Shown here one piece after another: positions 33,456 through 40,996 of a DNA stretch of 64,000 bases (position 1 is its first letter; every line of letters begins with the position of its first letter). Below the pieces are notes generated by a model, which was given only the letters and a program-made list of their open reading frames with translations, had not been told where the DNA came from and did not search any database. Made by a program: the position numbers and the translations under genes. This DNA comes from Streptomyces sp. BK208 (GTDB lineage Bacteria; Actinomycetota; Actinomycetes; Streptomycetales; Streptomycetaceae): positions 434,001 through 498,000 of the forward strand of contig NZ_SOAV01000005.1 of the NCBI RefSeq assembly GCF_004364245.1, in the 5' to 3' direction.

Positions 33456-34102
33456 AGCTTCTCCTCCGAGGCCTGGACGAACACCGTGCCGCTGCCGCTC
33501 AGCTCCAGCTGGAACGCCTCGCCGGAGCCGCGTCCCACCATGTCCCGCCAGCCCACGGCGGTGGACAGCTTGTTGCGCACGTCGCCGTAGTGGGCGACAT
33601 AGGCCTGCGGGTCGACGCGCACCGGCCGCTGCGGGGTGACGGGCACCTCGAAGACGCCGCCGTGGGCCATCACCGCCACCGAGCCGTGGCCCTTGAGGGA
33701 CGTGGTGAACAGCCCCTGCCCGCTCACCTGGCCCCGCACCATGCCCATGACCCCGCCCTGCGAGCCCAGGAACACGGTGCTCTGCTCCAGGGTGCCCTCG
33801 AAGGCGAGGAGGCGGTCCGCCTCCACGTACAGGGTGTCGCCGGCGAGGCTGATCACCTGGACGTGGTGGCCGCCGTGCCCGAAGAACACGGTGCCGCTGC
33901 CCTCGACGGTCATCAGCGGCGTGTCCTCGTTCGCCACCCGGCGGCCGATCATCGACACGATCCCGCCCTGTCCGCCCCGCAGGTTCGGGGTGAAGGACAC
34001 CTCGCCCTGGTAGGCGAGCATCGCCCCGCGCTGGCTGAACAGCCGCTGCCCCGGCGCGACGGTCGCCCGGACCATCTTGGAATTGATCTCCTCGAAGGCC
34101 AT
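33452..34102 (-). CDS. AIM24-family protein, second of three
   Basis: 216 aa. Near-pure beta pattern with GAMLAYQGEVSFTPN, DTLYVEADRLLAFEGTLEQ, SGQGLFTTSLKGHGSVAVMAHGG and GEAFQLELSGSGTVFVQ, the AIM24 hallmark repeats. I used the ATG at 34102 (MAFEEIN). An ATG at 34111 (MCEMAFEE) would overlap the previous gene by 8 bp and also has GGGGG upstream. Function is unknown in bacteria; mitochondrial AIM24 affects membrane organisation. Confidence 0.85.
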   Translation of the reverse strand: MAFEEINSKMVRATVAPGQRLFSQRGAMLAYQGEVSFTPNLRGGQGGIVSMIGRRVANEDTPLMTVEGSGTVFFGHGGHHVQVISLAGDTLYVEADRLLAFEGTLEQSTVFLGSQGGVMGMVRGQVSGQGLFTTSLKGHGSVAVMAHGGVFEVPVTPQRPVRVDPQAYVAHYGDVRNKLSTAVGWRDMVGRGSGEAFQLELSGSGTVFVQASEEKL

Positions 34103-34103
34103 C

Positions 34104-34736
34104 TCACACATCCCCCGCGATCGTGTTCCGCTCGCTCGGCTGCACGTACACCAGTCCGTCGCCCTCGAAGCGGATCTGGAAGGCCTCCCCGCCGCCCTCA
34201 CCGAAGAGGGTGCGGAAGGTCACACCCGACTGGAAGGACTGCCGCAGGTTCCCCTGGTGCGCGACGTACGCCCCCGGGTCGACGGTCAGGGGGTACTGCG
34301 CGCTGACCCGGAGCACCACCGCGGGGCCGTCCGACATGATCGCGACCTGTCCGTGCCCCTCGACGGTCGTGGTGAACAGACCGTTGCCCTGCGACGCGCC
34401 GCGCGTGCCCGTGAAGCTGGTACCGGTGCGCAGCCCGGCGTCGGCCGCCAGGAAGTTGCTCGACTCGACGTACAGCTTGTCGCCCCGGAGCTCCACCAGG
34501 GTGATCTCCGAGGCCCGGTCCGCGAACCAGCAGGTCCCCTGCCCCCTCACCTCCATCACCGTCATCTGCTCGCCGGTGAGCCGCCGGGTCACCATGCCCC
34601 GGATGCCCTCACCGCCACCGCTCAGCTTCTTGAAGGTCATCTCCCCGTCGTACGCGACCATCGAGCCGTTCTTCGCCTTCACGGCGTCTCGGGTCATGTC
34701 GACGGCGAGCACCTTGCTGCCTTGAAGTCGGAACAT
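34104..34736 (-). CDS. AIM24-family protein, first of three
   Basis: 210 aa from the ATG at 34736 (MFRLQGSKVLAVDM). The frame is open further upstream to 34862 but that part is not protein-like. It shows GSMVAYDGEMTFKKLSGGGEG, DKLYVESSNFLAAD, NGLFTTTVEGHGQVAIMS and GEAFQIRFEGDGLVYVQ, aligning closely with the second paralogue. It is the promoter-proximal gene of the trio and diverges from the DUF3817 gene across 184 bp. Confidence 0.83.
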   Translation of the reverse strand: MFRLQGSKVLAVDMTRDAVKAKNGSMVAYDGEMTFKKLSGGGEGIRGMVTRRLTGEQMTVMEVRGQGTCWFADRASEITLVELRGDKLYVESSNFLAADAGLRTGTSFTGTRGASQGNGLFTTTVEGHGQVAIMSDGPAVVLRVSAQYPLTVDPGAYVAHQGNLRQSFQSGVTFRTLFGEGGGEAFQIRFEGDGLVYVQPSERNTIAGDV

Positions 34737-34920
34737 CGCCACGTTGTGAAAGTAGCCCCGCCACGGGTGGACGGAACAGGGCCCATGGGTGGAGAACGAC
34801 CCTGAGTCCACCCCTGGGGGCACCGTTTGCCACAATGGGCGCACGATTGTGCTTCCGTTCACAAGGCGGAGCGCACGCCGCCCGCGCCGTCAGCGACTCT
34901 CTCCCTTCCGAAGGTGACCC

Positions 34921-35265
34921 GTGGACCTCAAGACCGCCAGCGCCCTCCGCCGACTCCGCCTGGTCTCGGCCCCCGAGGCGATCTCGTTCCTCCTCCTGCT
35001 CGTCTGCTCCGTGCTGAAGCGGACCACCGACTTCAACGCGGTGCCGGCGATGGGCATGATCCACGGTGTCCTCTTCGTGCTGTACGTGATCTTCTGGGCG
35101 GACGCCTGGAACCGCGCCAAGTGGCCGCTGAAGACGGCCGCCCTCTACTTCGTCCTCTCGGTGCTGCCCACCGGCGGCTTCTTCGCCGAGCGCAAGCTCA
35201 AGCGCGAGGCCGAGAACGCGGTCATCGCCACCCGCGCCCGCCAGGAAGGGATCGTCAACGCATGA
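34921..35265 (+). CDS. DUF3817 small membrane protein (copy 1)
   Basis: 114 aa with three hydrophobic segments (about residues 17-33, 45-60 and 70-90) and the family-like ending WNRAKWPLKTAALYFVLSVLPTG, GFFAERKLKRE. GTG start at 34921 following GAAGGTGA. It overlaps the next gene as ATGA. A paralogue lies at 36230 beyond the MarR gene. Function unknown. DUF3817 proteins are common small inner-membrane proteins in actinomycetes. Confidence 0.82.
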   Translation: MDLKTASALRRLRLVSAPEAISFLLLLVCSVLKRTTDFNAVPAMGMIHGVLFVLYVIFWADAWNRAKWPLKTAALYFVLSVLPTGGFFAERKLKREAENAVIATRARQEGIVNA

Positions 35266-35555
35266 TCGTCGCCTTCTCCGTGACACCGCTCGGCGTCGGC
35301 GAGGACGTGGGGGAGTACGTCGCCGACGCGGTCCGGGTGGTCCGCGAGTCGGGGCTGCCGAACCGCACCGACGCCATGTTCACCTCGGTCGAGGGCGAGT
35401 GGGACGAGGTCATGGACGTCGTCCGGCGGGCCGTCGCCGCCGTCGAGGCGCGCGCGCCGCGGGTCTCCCTGGTCCTGAAGGCGGACATCCGCCCCGGCGT
35501 GACGGACGGCCTCACGTCGAAGGTCGACACCGTCGAGCGGCACCTGGCCGGATGA
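35262..35555 (+). CDS. MTH1187-family thiamine-binding protein (DUF77)
   Basis: 97 aa, ferredoxin-like fold, starting MIVAFSVTPLGVGEDVGEYVADAV and ending with VSLVLKADIRPG. It belongs to the MTH1187/YkoF-like family, whose members bind thiamine or hydroxymethylpyrimidine in the cytoplasm. No thiamine gene or TPP riboswitch is visible next to it. Translationally coupled (ATGA) to the DUF3817 membrane protein upstream, which suggests the two could form a sensing or uptake accessory pair. That link is inference. Confidence 0.85.
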   Translation: MIVAFSVTPLGVGEDVGEYVADAVRVVRESGLPNRTDAMFTSVEGEWDEVMDVVRRAVAAVEARAPRVSLVLKADIRPGVTDGLTSKVDTVERHLAG

Positions 35556-35597
35556 GCCGCCGGGCGGGGCGGTGGTATCGAAAGGCGAGACGGGGCT

Positions 35598-35619
35598 GAC
35601 CGGCATATGACCGGCCGGT
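35598..35619. promoter_or_regulatory. Putative MarR operator upstream of the MarR gene at 35633
   Basis: GACCGGC occurs twice (35598-35604 and 35609-35615), and the second copy forms the palindrome ACCGGCCGGT (35610-35619). It ends 13 bp before the GTG start of the MarR gene, a position suited to autorepression. Inferred. Confidence 0.45.
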
Positions 35620-35632
35620 AAGGTCTGTTGCC

Positions 35633-36142
35633 GTGCCGAAGCCCCTCAGTCTCTCCTTCGATCCCATCGCCCGAGCCGACGAACTCTGGAGGCAGCGCTG
35701 GGGCGCTGTGCCCTCCATGGCGGCGATCACCTCCGTCATGCGGGCCCAGCAGATCCTGCTCGCCGAGCTCGACGCCGTGGTCAAGCCGTACGGGCTGACG
35801 TTCGCGCGGTACGAGGCGCTGGTGCTGCTCACCTTCTCCAAGTCGGGGGAGCTGCCGATGTCCAAGATCGGCGAGCGCCTCATGGTGCACCCCACCTCCG
35901 TGACGAACACCGTCGACCGGCTGGTGCGGTCCGGCCTGGTGGCCAAGCGCCCCAACCCGAACGACGGCCGCGGCACGCTGGCCACCATCACCGACAAGGG
36001 CCGCGAGGTCGTCGAGGCGGCCACCCGCGAGCTGATGGCGATGGACTTCGGCCTGAGCGCGTACGACGCCGAGGAGTGCGGCGAGATCTTCGCCATGCTC
36101 AGGCCGCTGCGGGTCGCCGCGGGCGACTTCAAGGAGGACTGA
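35633..36142 (+). CDS. MarR family transcriptional regulator
   Basis: 169 aa from GTG 35633. Winged helix at about residues 50-120: LTFARYEALVLLTFSKSGELPMSKIGERL, recognition helix MVHPTSVTNTVDRLVRSGLVAKR and wing PNDGRGTLATITDKGREVV. The N-terminal extension (about 35 residues) helps dimerisation. Unlike the MarR at 32101 it has no cysteine in the wing region. It is flanked by the two DUF3817 genes on the same strand and may control them. Confidence 0.88.
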   Translation: MPKPLSLSFDPIARADELWRQRWGAVPSMAAITSVMRAQQILLAELDAVVKPYGLTFARYEALVLLTFSKSGELPMSKIGERLMVHPTSVTNTVDRLVRSGLVAKRPNPNDGRGTLATITDKGREVVEAATRELMAMDFGLSAYDAEECGEIFAMLRPLRVAAGDFKED

Positions 36143-36229
36143 GCCGGGGCGGACGGGCGGGCCGCGCAACCCGGCGAGTCGCCCGACCCGGTCGAAGATC
36201 GCGCGAAACGGACGGCTACGCTCGGAGCC

Positions 36230-36571
36230 ATGAAAAAGAGCGTGCTGACCCGCTACCGGGTCATGGCGTACGTCACCGGTGTGCTGCTGATCGCGCTGTG
36301 CCTTGGCATGATCGCCAAGTACGCCCTGGACATGGACGGCGCCGCCGACTACACCCAGGTCGTCAGCATCGCCCACGGCTGGCTGTACGTGATCTACCTC
36401 GTCTTCGCCTTCGATCTGGGCTCCAAGGCGAAATGGCCGGTGAAGAAGCAGCTGTGGGTGCTGCTCGCCGGGACCGTTCCGACGGCGGCCTTCTTCGTGG
36501 AGCGACGCATCAGCCGCGAGCTGGACGCCAAGGTCGCCGCGACCGAGGCGCCCGCCGCCGTCAAGGCGTAA
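36230..36571 (+). CDS. DUF3817 small membrane protein (copy 2)
   Basis: 113 aa with three hydrophobic segments and the same KWPVKKQ / VPTAAFFVERRI ending pattern as copy 1 at 34921, so the pair are paralogues around the MarR gene. The ATG at 36230 has GGAGCC upstream, a modest ribosome site. It ends 94 bp before icmA, which has its own promoter. Function unknown. Confidence 0.82.
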   Translation: MKKSVLTRYRVMAYVTGVLLIALCLGMIAKYALDMDGAADYTQVVSIAHGWLYVIYLVFAFDLGSKAKWPVKKQLWVLLAGTVPTAAFFVERRISRELDAKVAATEAPAAVKA

Positions 36572-36628
36572 CCGGCCGGCTCGGGAGCCGTCCCGCCGCC
36601 GTGCGTACACCCGTACGGCGGTAGCCCA

Positions 36629-36658
36629 TCGACATTTACTTGGACGTCCTAGTAAATT
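36629..36658 (+). promoter_or_regulatory. icmA promoter overlapped by a 24-bp palindrome
   Basis: A -35-like TCGACA (36629-36634) and a -10-like TAAATT (36653-36658) are 18 bp apart. An almost perfect 24-bp palindrome fills the spacer and -10 (36634-36657): outer arms ATTTACT/AGTAAAT around the core GGACGTCC, only one base pair unmatched. Transcription would begin about 7 bp past the -10, at the ATG (36666), predicting a leaderless mRNA controlled by a dimeric repressor. Confidence 0.7.
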
Positions 36659-36665
36659 CGTGGGT

Positions 36666-38366
36666 ATGGACGCTCACGCCATAGAAGAGGGCCGCCTTCG
36701 CTGGCAGGCCCGGTACGACGCGGCGCGCAAGCGCGACGCGGACTTCACCACGCTCTCCGGAGACCCCGTGGAGCCGGTGTACGGGCCCCGGCCGGGGGAC
36801 GAGTACGAGGGCTTCGAGCGGATCGGCTGGCCGGGCGAGTACCCCTTCACCCGCGGCCTGCATCCGACCGGGTACCGAGGGCGTACGTGGACCATCCGGC
36901 AGTTCGCCGGGTTCGGCAATGCCGAGCAGACCAACGAGCGCTACAAGATGATCCTCCGCAACGGCGGCGGCGGGCTCTCCGTCGCCTTCGACATGCCGAC
37001 CCTGATGGGCCGCGACTCCGACGACCCGCGCTCGCTGGGCGAGGTCGGGCACTGCGGGGTGGCCATCGACTCGGCCGCCGACATGGAGGTCCTCTTCAAG
37101 GACATCCCGCTCGGCGACGTGACGACCTCCATGACGATCAGCGGGCCCGCCGTGCCCGTGTTCTGCATGTACCTGGTCGCAGCCGAACGCCAGGGCGTCG
37201 ACGCGTCCGTGCTGAACGGCACGCTGCAGACCGACATCTTCAAGGAGTACATCGCCCAGAAGGAGTGGCTCTTCCAGCCCGAGCCCCACCTGCGGCTCAT
37301 CGGCGACCTCATGGAGTACTGCGCGGCCGGCATCCCCGCCTACAAGCCGCTCTCCGTCTCCGGCTACCACATCCGCGAGGCCGGGGCGACGGCCGCGCAG
37401 GAGCTGGCGTACACGCTCGCCGACGGCTTCGGGTACGTGGAGCTGGGTCTGTCCCGCGGCCTGGACGTGGACGTCTTCGCGCCCGGCCTCTCCTTCTTCT
37501 TCGACGCGCACCTCGACTTCTTCGAGGAGATCGCCAAGTTCCGCGCGGCCCGGCGCATCTGGGCCCGCTGGATGCGCGACGTGTACGGCGCGAAGACCGA
37601 CAAGGCGCAGTGGCTGCGCTTCCACACCCAGACCGCCGGGGTGTCGCTGACCGCCCAGCAGCCGTACAACAACGTGGTCCGTACGGCCGTGGAGGCGCTC
37701 GCCGCGGTGCTCGGCGGCACCAACTCCCTGCACACCAACGCGCTCGACGAGACCCTCGCCCTGCCCAGCGAGCAGGCCGCGGAGATCGCGCTGCGCACCC
37801 AGCAGGTGCTGATGGAGGAGACCGGCGTCGCCAACGTCGCAGACCCGCTGGGCGGTTCCTGGTTCATCGAGCAGCTGACGGACCGCATCGAGGCCGACGC
37901 CGAGAAGATCTTCGACCAGATCAAGGAGCGCGGGCAGCGCGCCCACCCGGACGGGCAGCACCCCGTCGGCCCGATCACCTCCGGCCTCCTGCGCGGTATC
38001 GAGGACGGCTGGTTCACCGGGGAGATCGCCGAGTCCGCCTTCCGCTACCAGCAGGCTCTGGAGAAGGACGACAAGAAGGTGGTCGGCGTCAACGTCCACA
38101 CCGGCTCCGTCACCGGTGACCTGGAGATCCTGCGGGTCAGCCACGAGGTCGAGCGCGAGCAGGTGCGGGTCCTGGGCGAGCGCAGGGCCGCCCGTGACGA
38201 CGCGGCCGTACGCGGCGCCCTGGACGCCATGCTGGCCGCGGCCCGCTCCGGCGGCAACATGATCGAGCCGATGCTGGACGCGGTGCGCGCGGAGGCGACG
38301 CTCGGGGAGATCTGCGGAGTGCTCCGCGACGAGTGGGGGGTGTACACGGAGCCGGCGGGGTTCTAG
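36666..38366 (+). CDS. icmA: Isobutyryl-CoA mutase large subunit
   Basis: 566 aa, the same length as S. cinnamonensis IcmA. It catalyses coenzyme B12-dependent interconversion of isobutyryl-CoA and n-butyryl-CoA with a small B12-binding subunit IcmB. The substrate-specificity residues are those of isobutyryl-CoA mutase: Phe80 (TIRQFAGFGNAEQTN) and Gln198 (KEYIAQKEW), where methylmalonyl-CoA mutases have Tyr and Arg. There is no C-terminal B12 domain, as expected, and icmB is not in the window. ATG at 36666 chosen by alignment with known IcmA. A GTG lies 6 bp upstream. Confidence 0.95.
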   Translation: MDAHAIEEGRLRWQARYDAARKRDADFTTLSGDPVEPVYGPRPGDEYEGFERIGWPGEYPFTRGLHPTGYRGRTWTIRQFAGFGNAEQTNERYKMILRNGGGGLSVAFDMPTLMGRDSDDPRSLGEVGHCGVAIDSAADMEVLFKDIPLGDVTTSMTISGPAVPVFCMYLVAAERQGVDASVLNGTLQTDIFKEYIAQKEWLFQPEPHLRLIGDLMEYCAAGIPAYKPLSVSGYHIREAGATAAQELAYTLADGFGYVELGLSRGLDVDVFAPGLSFFFDAHLDFFEEIAKFRAARRIWARWMRDVYGAKTDKAQWLRFHTQTAGVSLTAQQPYNNVVRTAVEALAAVLGGTNSLHTNALDETLALPSEQAAEIALRTQQVLMEETGVANVADPLGGSWFIEQLTDRIEADAEKIFDQIKERGQRAHPDGQHPVGPITSGLLRGIEDGWFTGEIAESAFRYQQALEKDDKKVVGVNVHTGSVTGDLEILRVSHEVEREQVRVLGERRAARDDAAVRGALDAMLAAARSGGNMIEPMLDAVRAEATLGEICGVLRDEWGVYTEPAGF

Positions 38367-38406
38367 GGCTCCGCCCCCTGGACCCCCGGGCCTGGCGCCC
38401 GCCACC

Positions 38407-38512
38407 CGACTCGGCCGGCCGAGAGGTCACCCGCCCCCGTCGGCCGACTCGGCCGGCCGGGACGTCACCCGTCACCCGTCACCCTCGGCCGACTCGGCCG
38501 GCCGGGAGGTGA
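38407..38512. repeat. Three dispersed copies of CGACTCGGCCGGCCG
   Basis: Exact 15-bp copies start at 38407, 38445 and 38490, each followed by GAGAGGT, GGACGT or GGAGGT. The first two lie in the icmA-tetR gap. The third is inside the 3' end of the TetR gene (encoding RPAESAE), so repeat expansion may have altered that C-terminus. GGCCGGCC is self-complementary and could help terminate transcription. Confidence 0.75.
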
Positions 38513-39113
38513 GCCCCCACAGCAGGACCTGGGTGAAGCTCCGCACCCAGTCCCCGTTCGCGACCTCCGCGCTGACCAGGGTGCGGTGCACCACCGCCCC
38601 CGCGACCATGTCGAAGATCAGGTCCGCGGTGCGGGCCGCCTCCGTGGGGTCCGGCTCCGGCGGCAGCTCCCCCCGGGCCTGGGCCCGCGCCCGGCCCTCC
38701 AGCACCATGCGCTTCTGGCGCTCGACGATCGAGGTGCGGATGCGCTCGCGCAGTGCCTCGTCGCGGGTGGACTCCGCGACCACCGCCATCAGGCCGCTCC
38801 TTGCCTCCGGACGGGCCAGGATCGCCGCGAACTGGAGCACCACGCCCTCGATGTCGGCGGCGAGCGAGCCGCGGTCGGGCAGCTCCAGCTCGTCGAAGAG
38901 CTCCGCCACCGCGTCCACGACCAGTTCGTTCTTGCCCGCCCAGCGGCGGTAGAGCGTCGTCTTGGCAACCCCGGCCCGGGTGGCGACGTCTCCCAGGGTG
39001 AGCTTCGACCAGCCGAGGTCGACCAGGGCGGCCCGCGTCGCGGCCAGGATCGCGGTGTCCGCCGCGGCACTGCGCGGGCGTCCGGCACGGCCGGCGGGGC
39101 TGCTGCTCTGCAT
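38472..39113 (-). CDS. TetR family transcriptional regulator
   Basis: 213 aa. N-terminal helix-turn-helix (about residues 20-65): ILAATRAALVDLGWSKLTLGDVATRAGVAKTTLYRRWAGK, followed by a mostly helical ligand domain of the TetR_C_11 kind (ARSGLMAVVAEST region). It is convergent with icmA and divergent from the thioredoxin-TPR gene. It is the nearest candidate to bind the icmA palindrome, but no matching site is seen in front of itself. The start at 39113 (MQSSSPAGRAGRPRS) has a basic N-terminal arm typical of DNA-binding TetR proteins. Confidence 0.88.
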   Translation of the reverse strand: MQSSSPAGRAGRPRSAAADTAILAATRAALVDLGWSKLTLGDVATRAGVAKTTLYRRWAGKNELVVDAVAELFDELELPDRGSLAADIEGVVLQFAAILARPEARSGLMAVVAESTRDEALRERIRTSIVERQKRMVLEGRARAQARGELPPEPDPTEAARTADLIFDMVAGAVVHRTLVSAEVANGDWVRSFTQVLLWGLTSRPAESAEGDG

Positions 39114-39365
39114 GTCCCGACCCTAACCGGCGGGTAACACGCGGTCCGTCGTGAGACAGATCACCGGGGCGGGGTGTCGCGAGGAGCCCTCCTGGTATTA
39201 CGCTACGACGCGTAGCGAAAGCGCGGGACCGTCCGCGCCCAGCGACGACCACGGGCGTGGGGTGGGGACCCGGCGCCGAACAGCACACACGCCGAACAGC
39301 ACACATCCGGGCGGGCTTTCGACCCGCTTTTCACACGCGCGCGCCGTACGGGGGAGGATAGACCC

Positions 39366-40343
39366 ATGCAGCCACGGAACATGTCCATGAGCGGGGTCGT
39401 CGACCTCGCCGCGGTGAAGCAGGCCCAGGAGGCCAAGGCGAAGGCGGAGCAGGCGCGCGCCGAGGCGGCCCGCCACGGGGGCGCGGGCGCCGTCTCCCCG
39501 GCCGACCTCGTCATCGACGTCGACGAGGCGGGCTTCGAGAGCGACGTCCTGCAGCGGTCCACCGAGGTCCCGGTCGTCATCGACTTCTGGGCCGAGTGGT
39601 GCGAGCCCTGCAAGCAGTTGAGCCCGGTCCTGGAGCGGCTCGCCGTCGAGTACAACGGGCGCTTCCTCCTCGCCAAGATCGACGTCGACGCCAACCAGAT
39701 GCTGATGCAGCAGTTCGGCGTCCAGGGCATCCCGGCCGTCTTCGCGGTCGTCGCCGGTCAGGCGCTGCCCCTCTTCCAGGGGGCCGCGGGCGAGGCGCAG
39801 ATCCGCCAGACCCTGGACCAGCTGGTGCAGGTCGGCGAGGAGCGCTTCGGGCTGACCGGCCTCGTCGTCGACCCGGAGGCCGAGCCGGGTGCCGCGCAGG
39901 CCGCCGCCCCCGAGCGCCCGGCCGGGCCGCACGACGCGGCGCTCGAGGCCGCCGTGCGGGCGCTGGACGCGGGCGACCTGGGCGGTGCCGTCCAGGCGTA
40001 CAAGAACGTGCTGGCCGAGGAGCCGGGCAACACTGAGGCCAAACTGGGTCTGGCCCAGGCTGAGTTGCTCCAGCGGGTGCAGACCGCCGATCCGCAGAAG
40101 GTCCGTCAGGAGGCGGCCGACAACCCGGGCGACGCCCGGGCGCAGATCGCCGCCGCCGACCTGGACCTGGTGGGCGGTCACGTGGAGGACGCCTTCGGGC
40201 GTCTCATCGACACGGTCCGCGTCACGGCGGGCGACGACCGGGACGCCGTGCGACTGCGGCTCCTGGAGCTGTTCGAGGTGGTCGGCGCCGATGACCCGCG
40301 GGTGACCGCGGCGCGCCGGGCGCTCGCCCGCGCCCTGTTCTAG
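39366..40343 (+). CDS. Thioredoxin-TPR protein (YbbN/CnoX type)
   Basis: 325 aa. A coiled charged N-terminus (residues 1-45) leads to a thioredoxin domain (about 50-155) with active site Trp78-Cys79-Glu80-Pro81-Cys82 (WCEPC instead of WCGPC) and the cis-Pro in GIPAV. Two TPR-like units follow (about 195-320). This is the architecture of YbbN/CnoX, a holdase that protects proteins under oxidative chlorine stress and hands them to chaperonins. E. coli YbbN lacks the second Cys, whereas both are present here, so reductase activity is possible. ATG 39366 has GGGGAGG upstream. Confidence 0.88.
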   Translation: MQPRNMSMSGVVDLAAVKQAQEAKAKAEQARAEAARHGGAGAVSPADLVIDVDEAGFESDVLQRSTEVPVVIDFWAEWCEPCKQLSPVLERLAVEYNGRFLLAKIDVDANQMLMQQFGVQGIPAVFAVVAGQALPLFQGAAGEAQIRQTLDQLVQVGEERFGLTGLVVDPEAEPGAAQAAAPERPAGPHDAALEAAVRALDAGDLGGAVQAYKNVLAEEPGNTEAKLGLAQAELLQRVQTADPQKVRQEAADNPGDARAQIAAADLDLVGGHVEDAFGRLIDTVRVTAGDDRDAVRLRLLELFEVVGADDPRVTAARRALARALF

Positions 40344-40996
40344 CCGGCGTTCCAAGTCGGCGTACCGGTCGACCCTTCAAACACCACCGACGTGTGGCAC
40401 GTGTGAAGGAGCTGTCTCAGAGGCGTCACTGCGGCCGCGCTTTACCAAAACTTGGTAATCGCGGCCGCTGTTACTTCCAGTAAGTCCACGCCGCCGATCT
40501 GTCGGACTCTGTCCATCGATCAACAGTTTTGTTCCGCACGAGTGGCATACCCAGCGTCGCCGTTCGCGTTCGGTGGGTCGTCCCCCGATCGCGCGGGCGC
40601 TACTAGCGAGTAACGAACCCCCTTGTGCCGACGGCGAGAATGCACCACGATCGGCGACGCTCGGTCCATTCCCGTACCCCGACATCCGGTCGGGTCGCGG
40701 GGGTTCCTGGGTCCCCACCGAGCAGGGCCGGCGGCAGTGATGCCGGCCTTTGGGCAGGGGGGTCTTCGCTCCATCGGGCGAAGCCTGTCCAGCAGGGTTG
40801 TGCGTGATGCGTGTCAGGCGCGACCAGTGGTTGTCGCTCGGGGGTGATCGCCGGTTATTCGGGCGCGTTGTACGTGCCGCCGAGTGCGGGCGCTCTCCTT
40901 CCCGAGGACGTAGCACTTCTCCCATCCCTGCCAGACCGGGCCGCCGAACCGGCGGCCGGCCGAGGCCAGGAGATGTACGTCCGAGAAGGAGGAAAT
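40344..40996 (+). promoter_or_regulatory. 653-bp intergenic regulatory region upstream of the DUF6230 operon
   Basis: No convincing gene. Three inverted repeats share TTAC/GTAA-type half-sites: TTACCAA-AAC-TTGGTAA (40442-40458), flanked on both sides by GCGGCCGC (40431-40438 and 40461-40468); TTACT-TCC-AGTAA (40471-40483); and TACT-AGCG-AGTA (40601-40612). The rest is GC-rich with no recognised riboswitch. It ends with the very strong ribosome site AAGGAGG (40986-40992). The clustering suggests cooperative binding by one regulator. Promoter boxes could not be fixed. Confidence 0.55.

Noticed and set aside
35262..35555. TPP riboswitch near the thiamine-binding protein
   Set aside because: No CUGAGA/ACCUGAUC-type core found upstream. 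The gene is translationally coupled to its neighbour.
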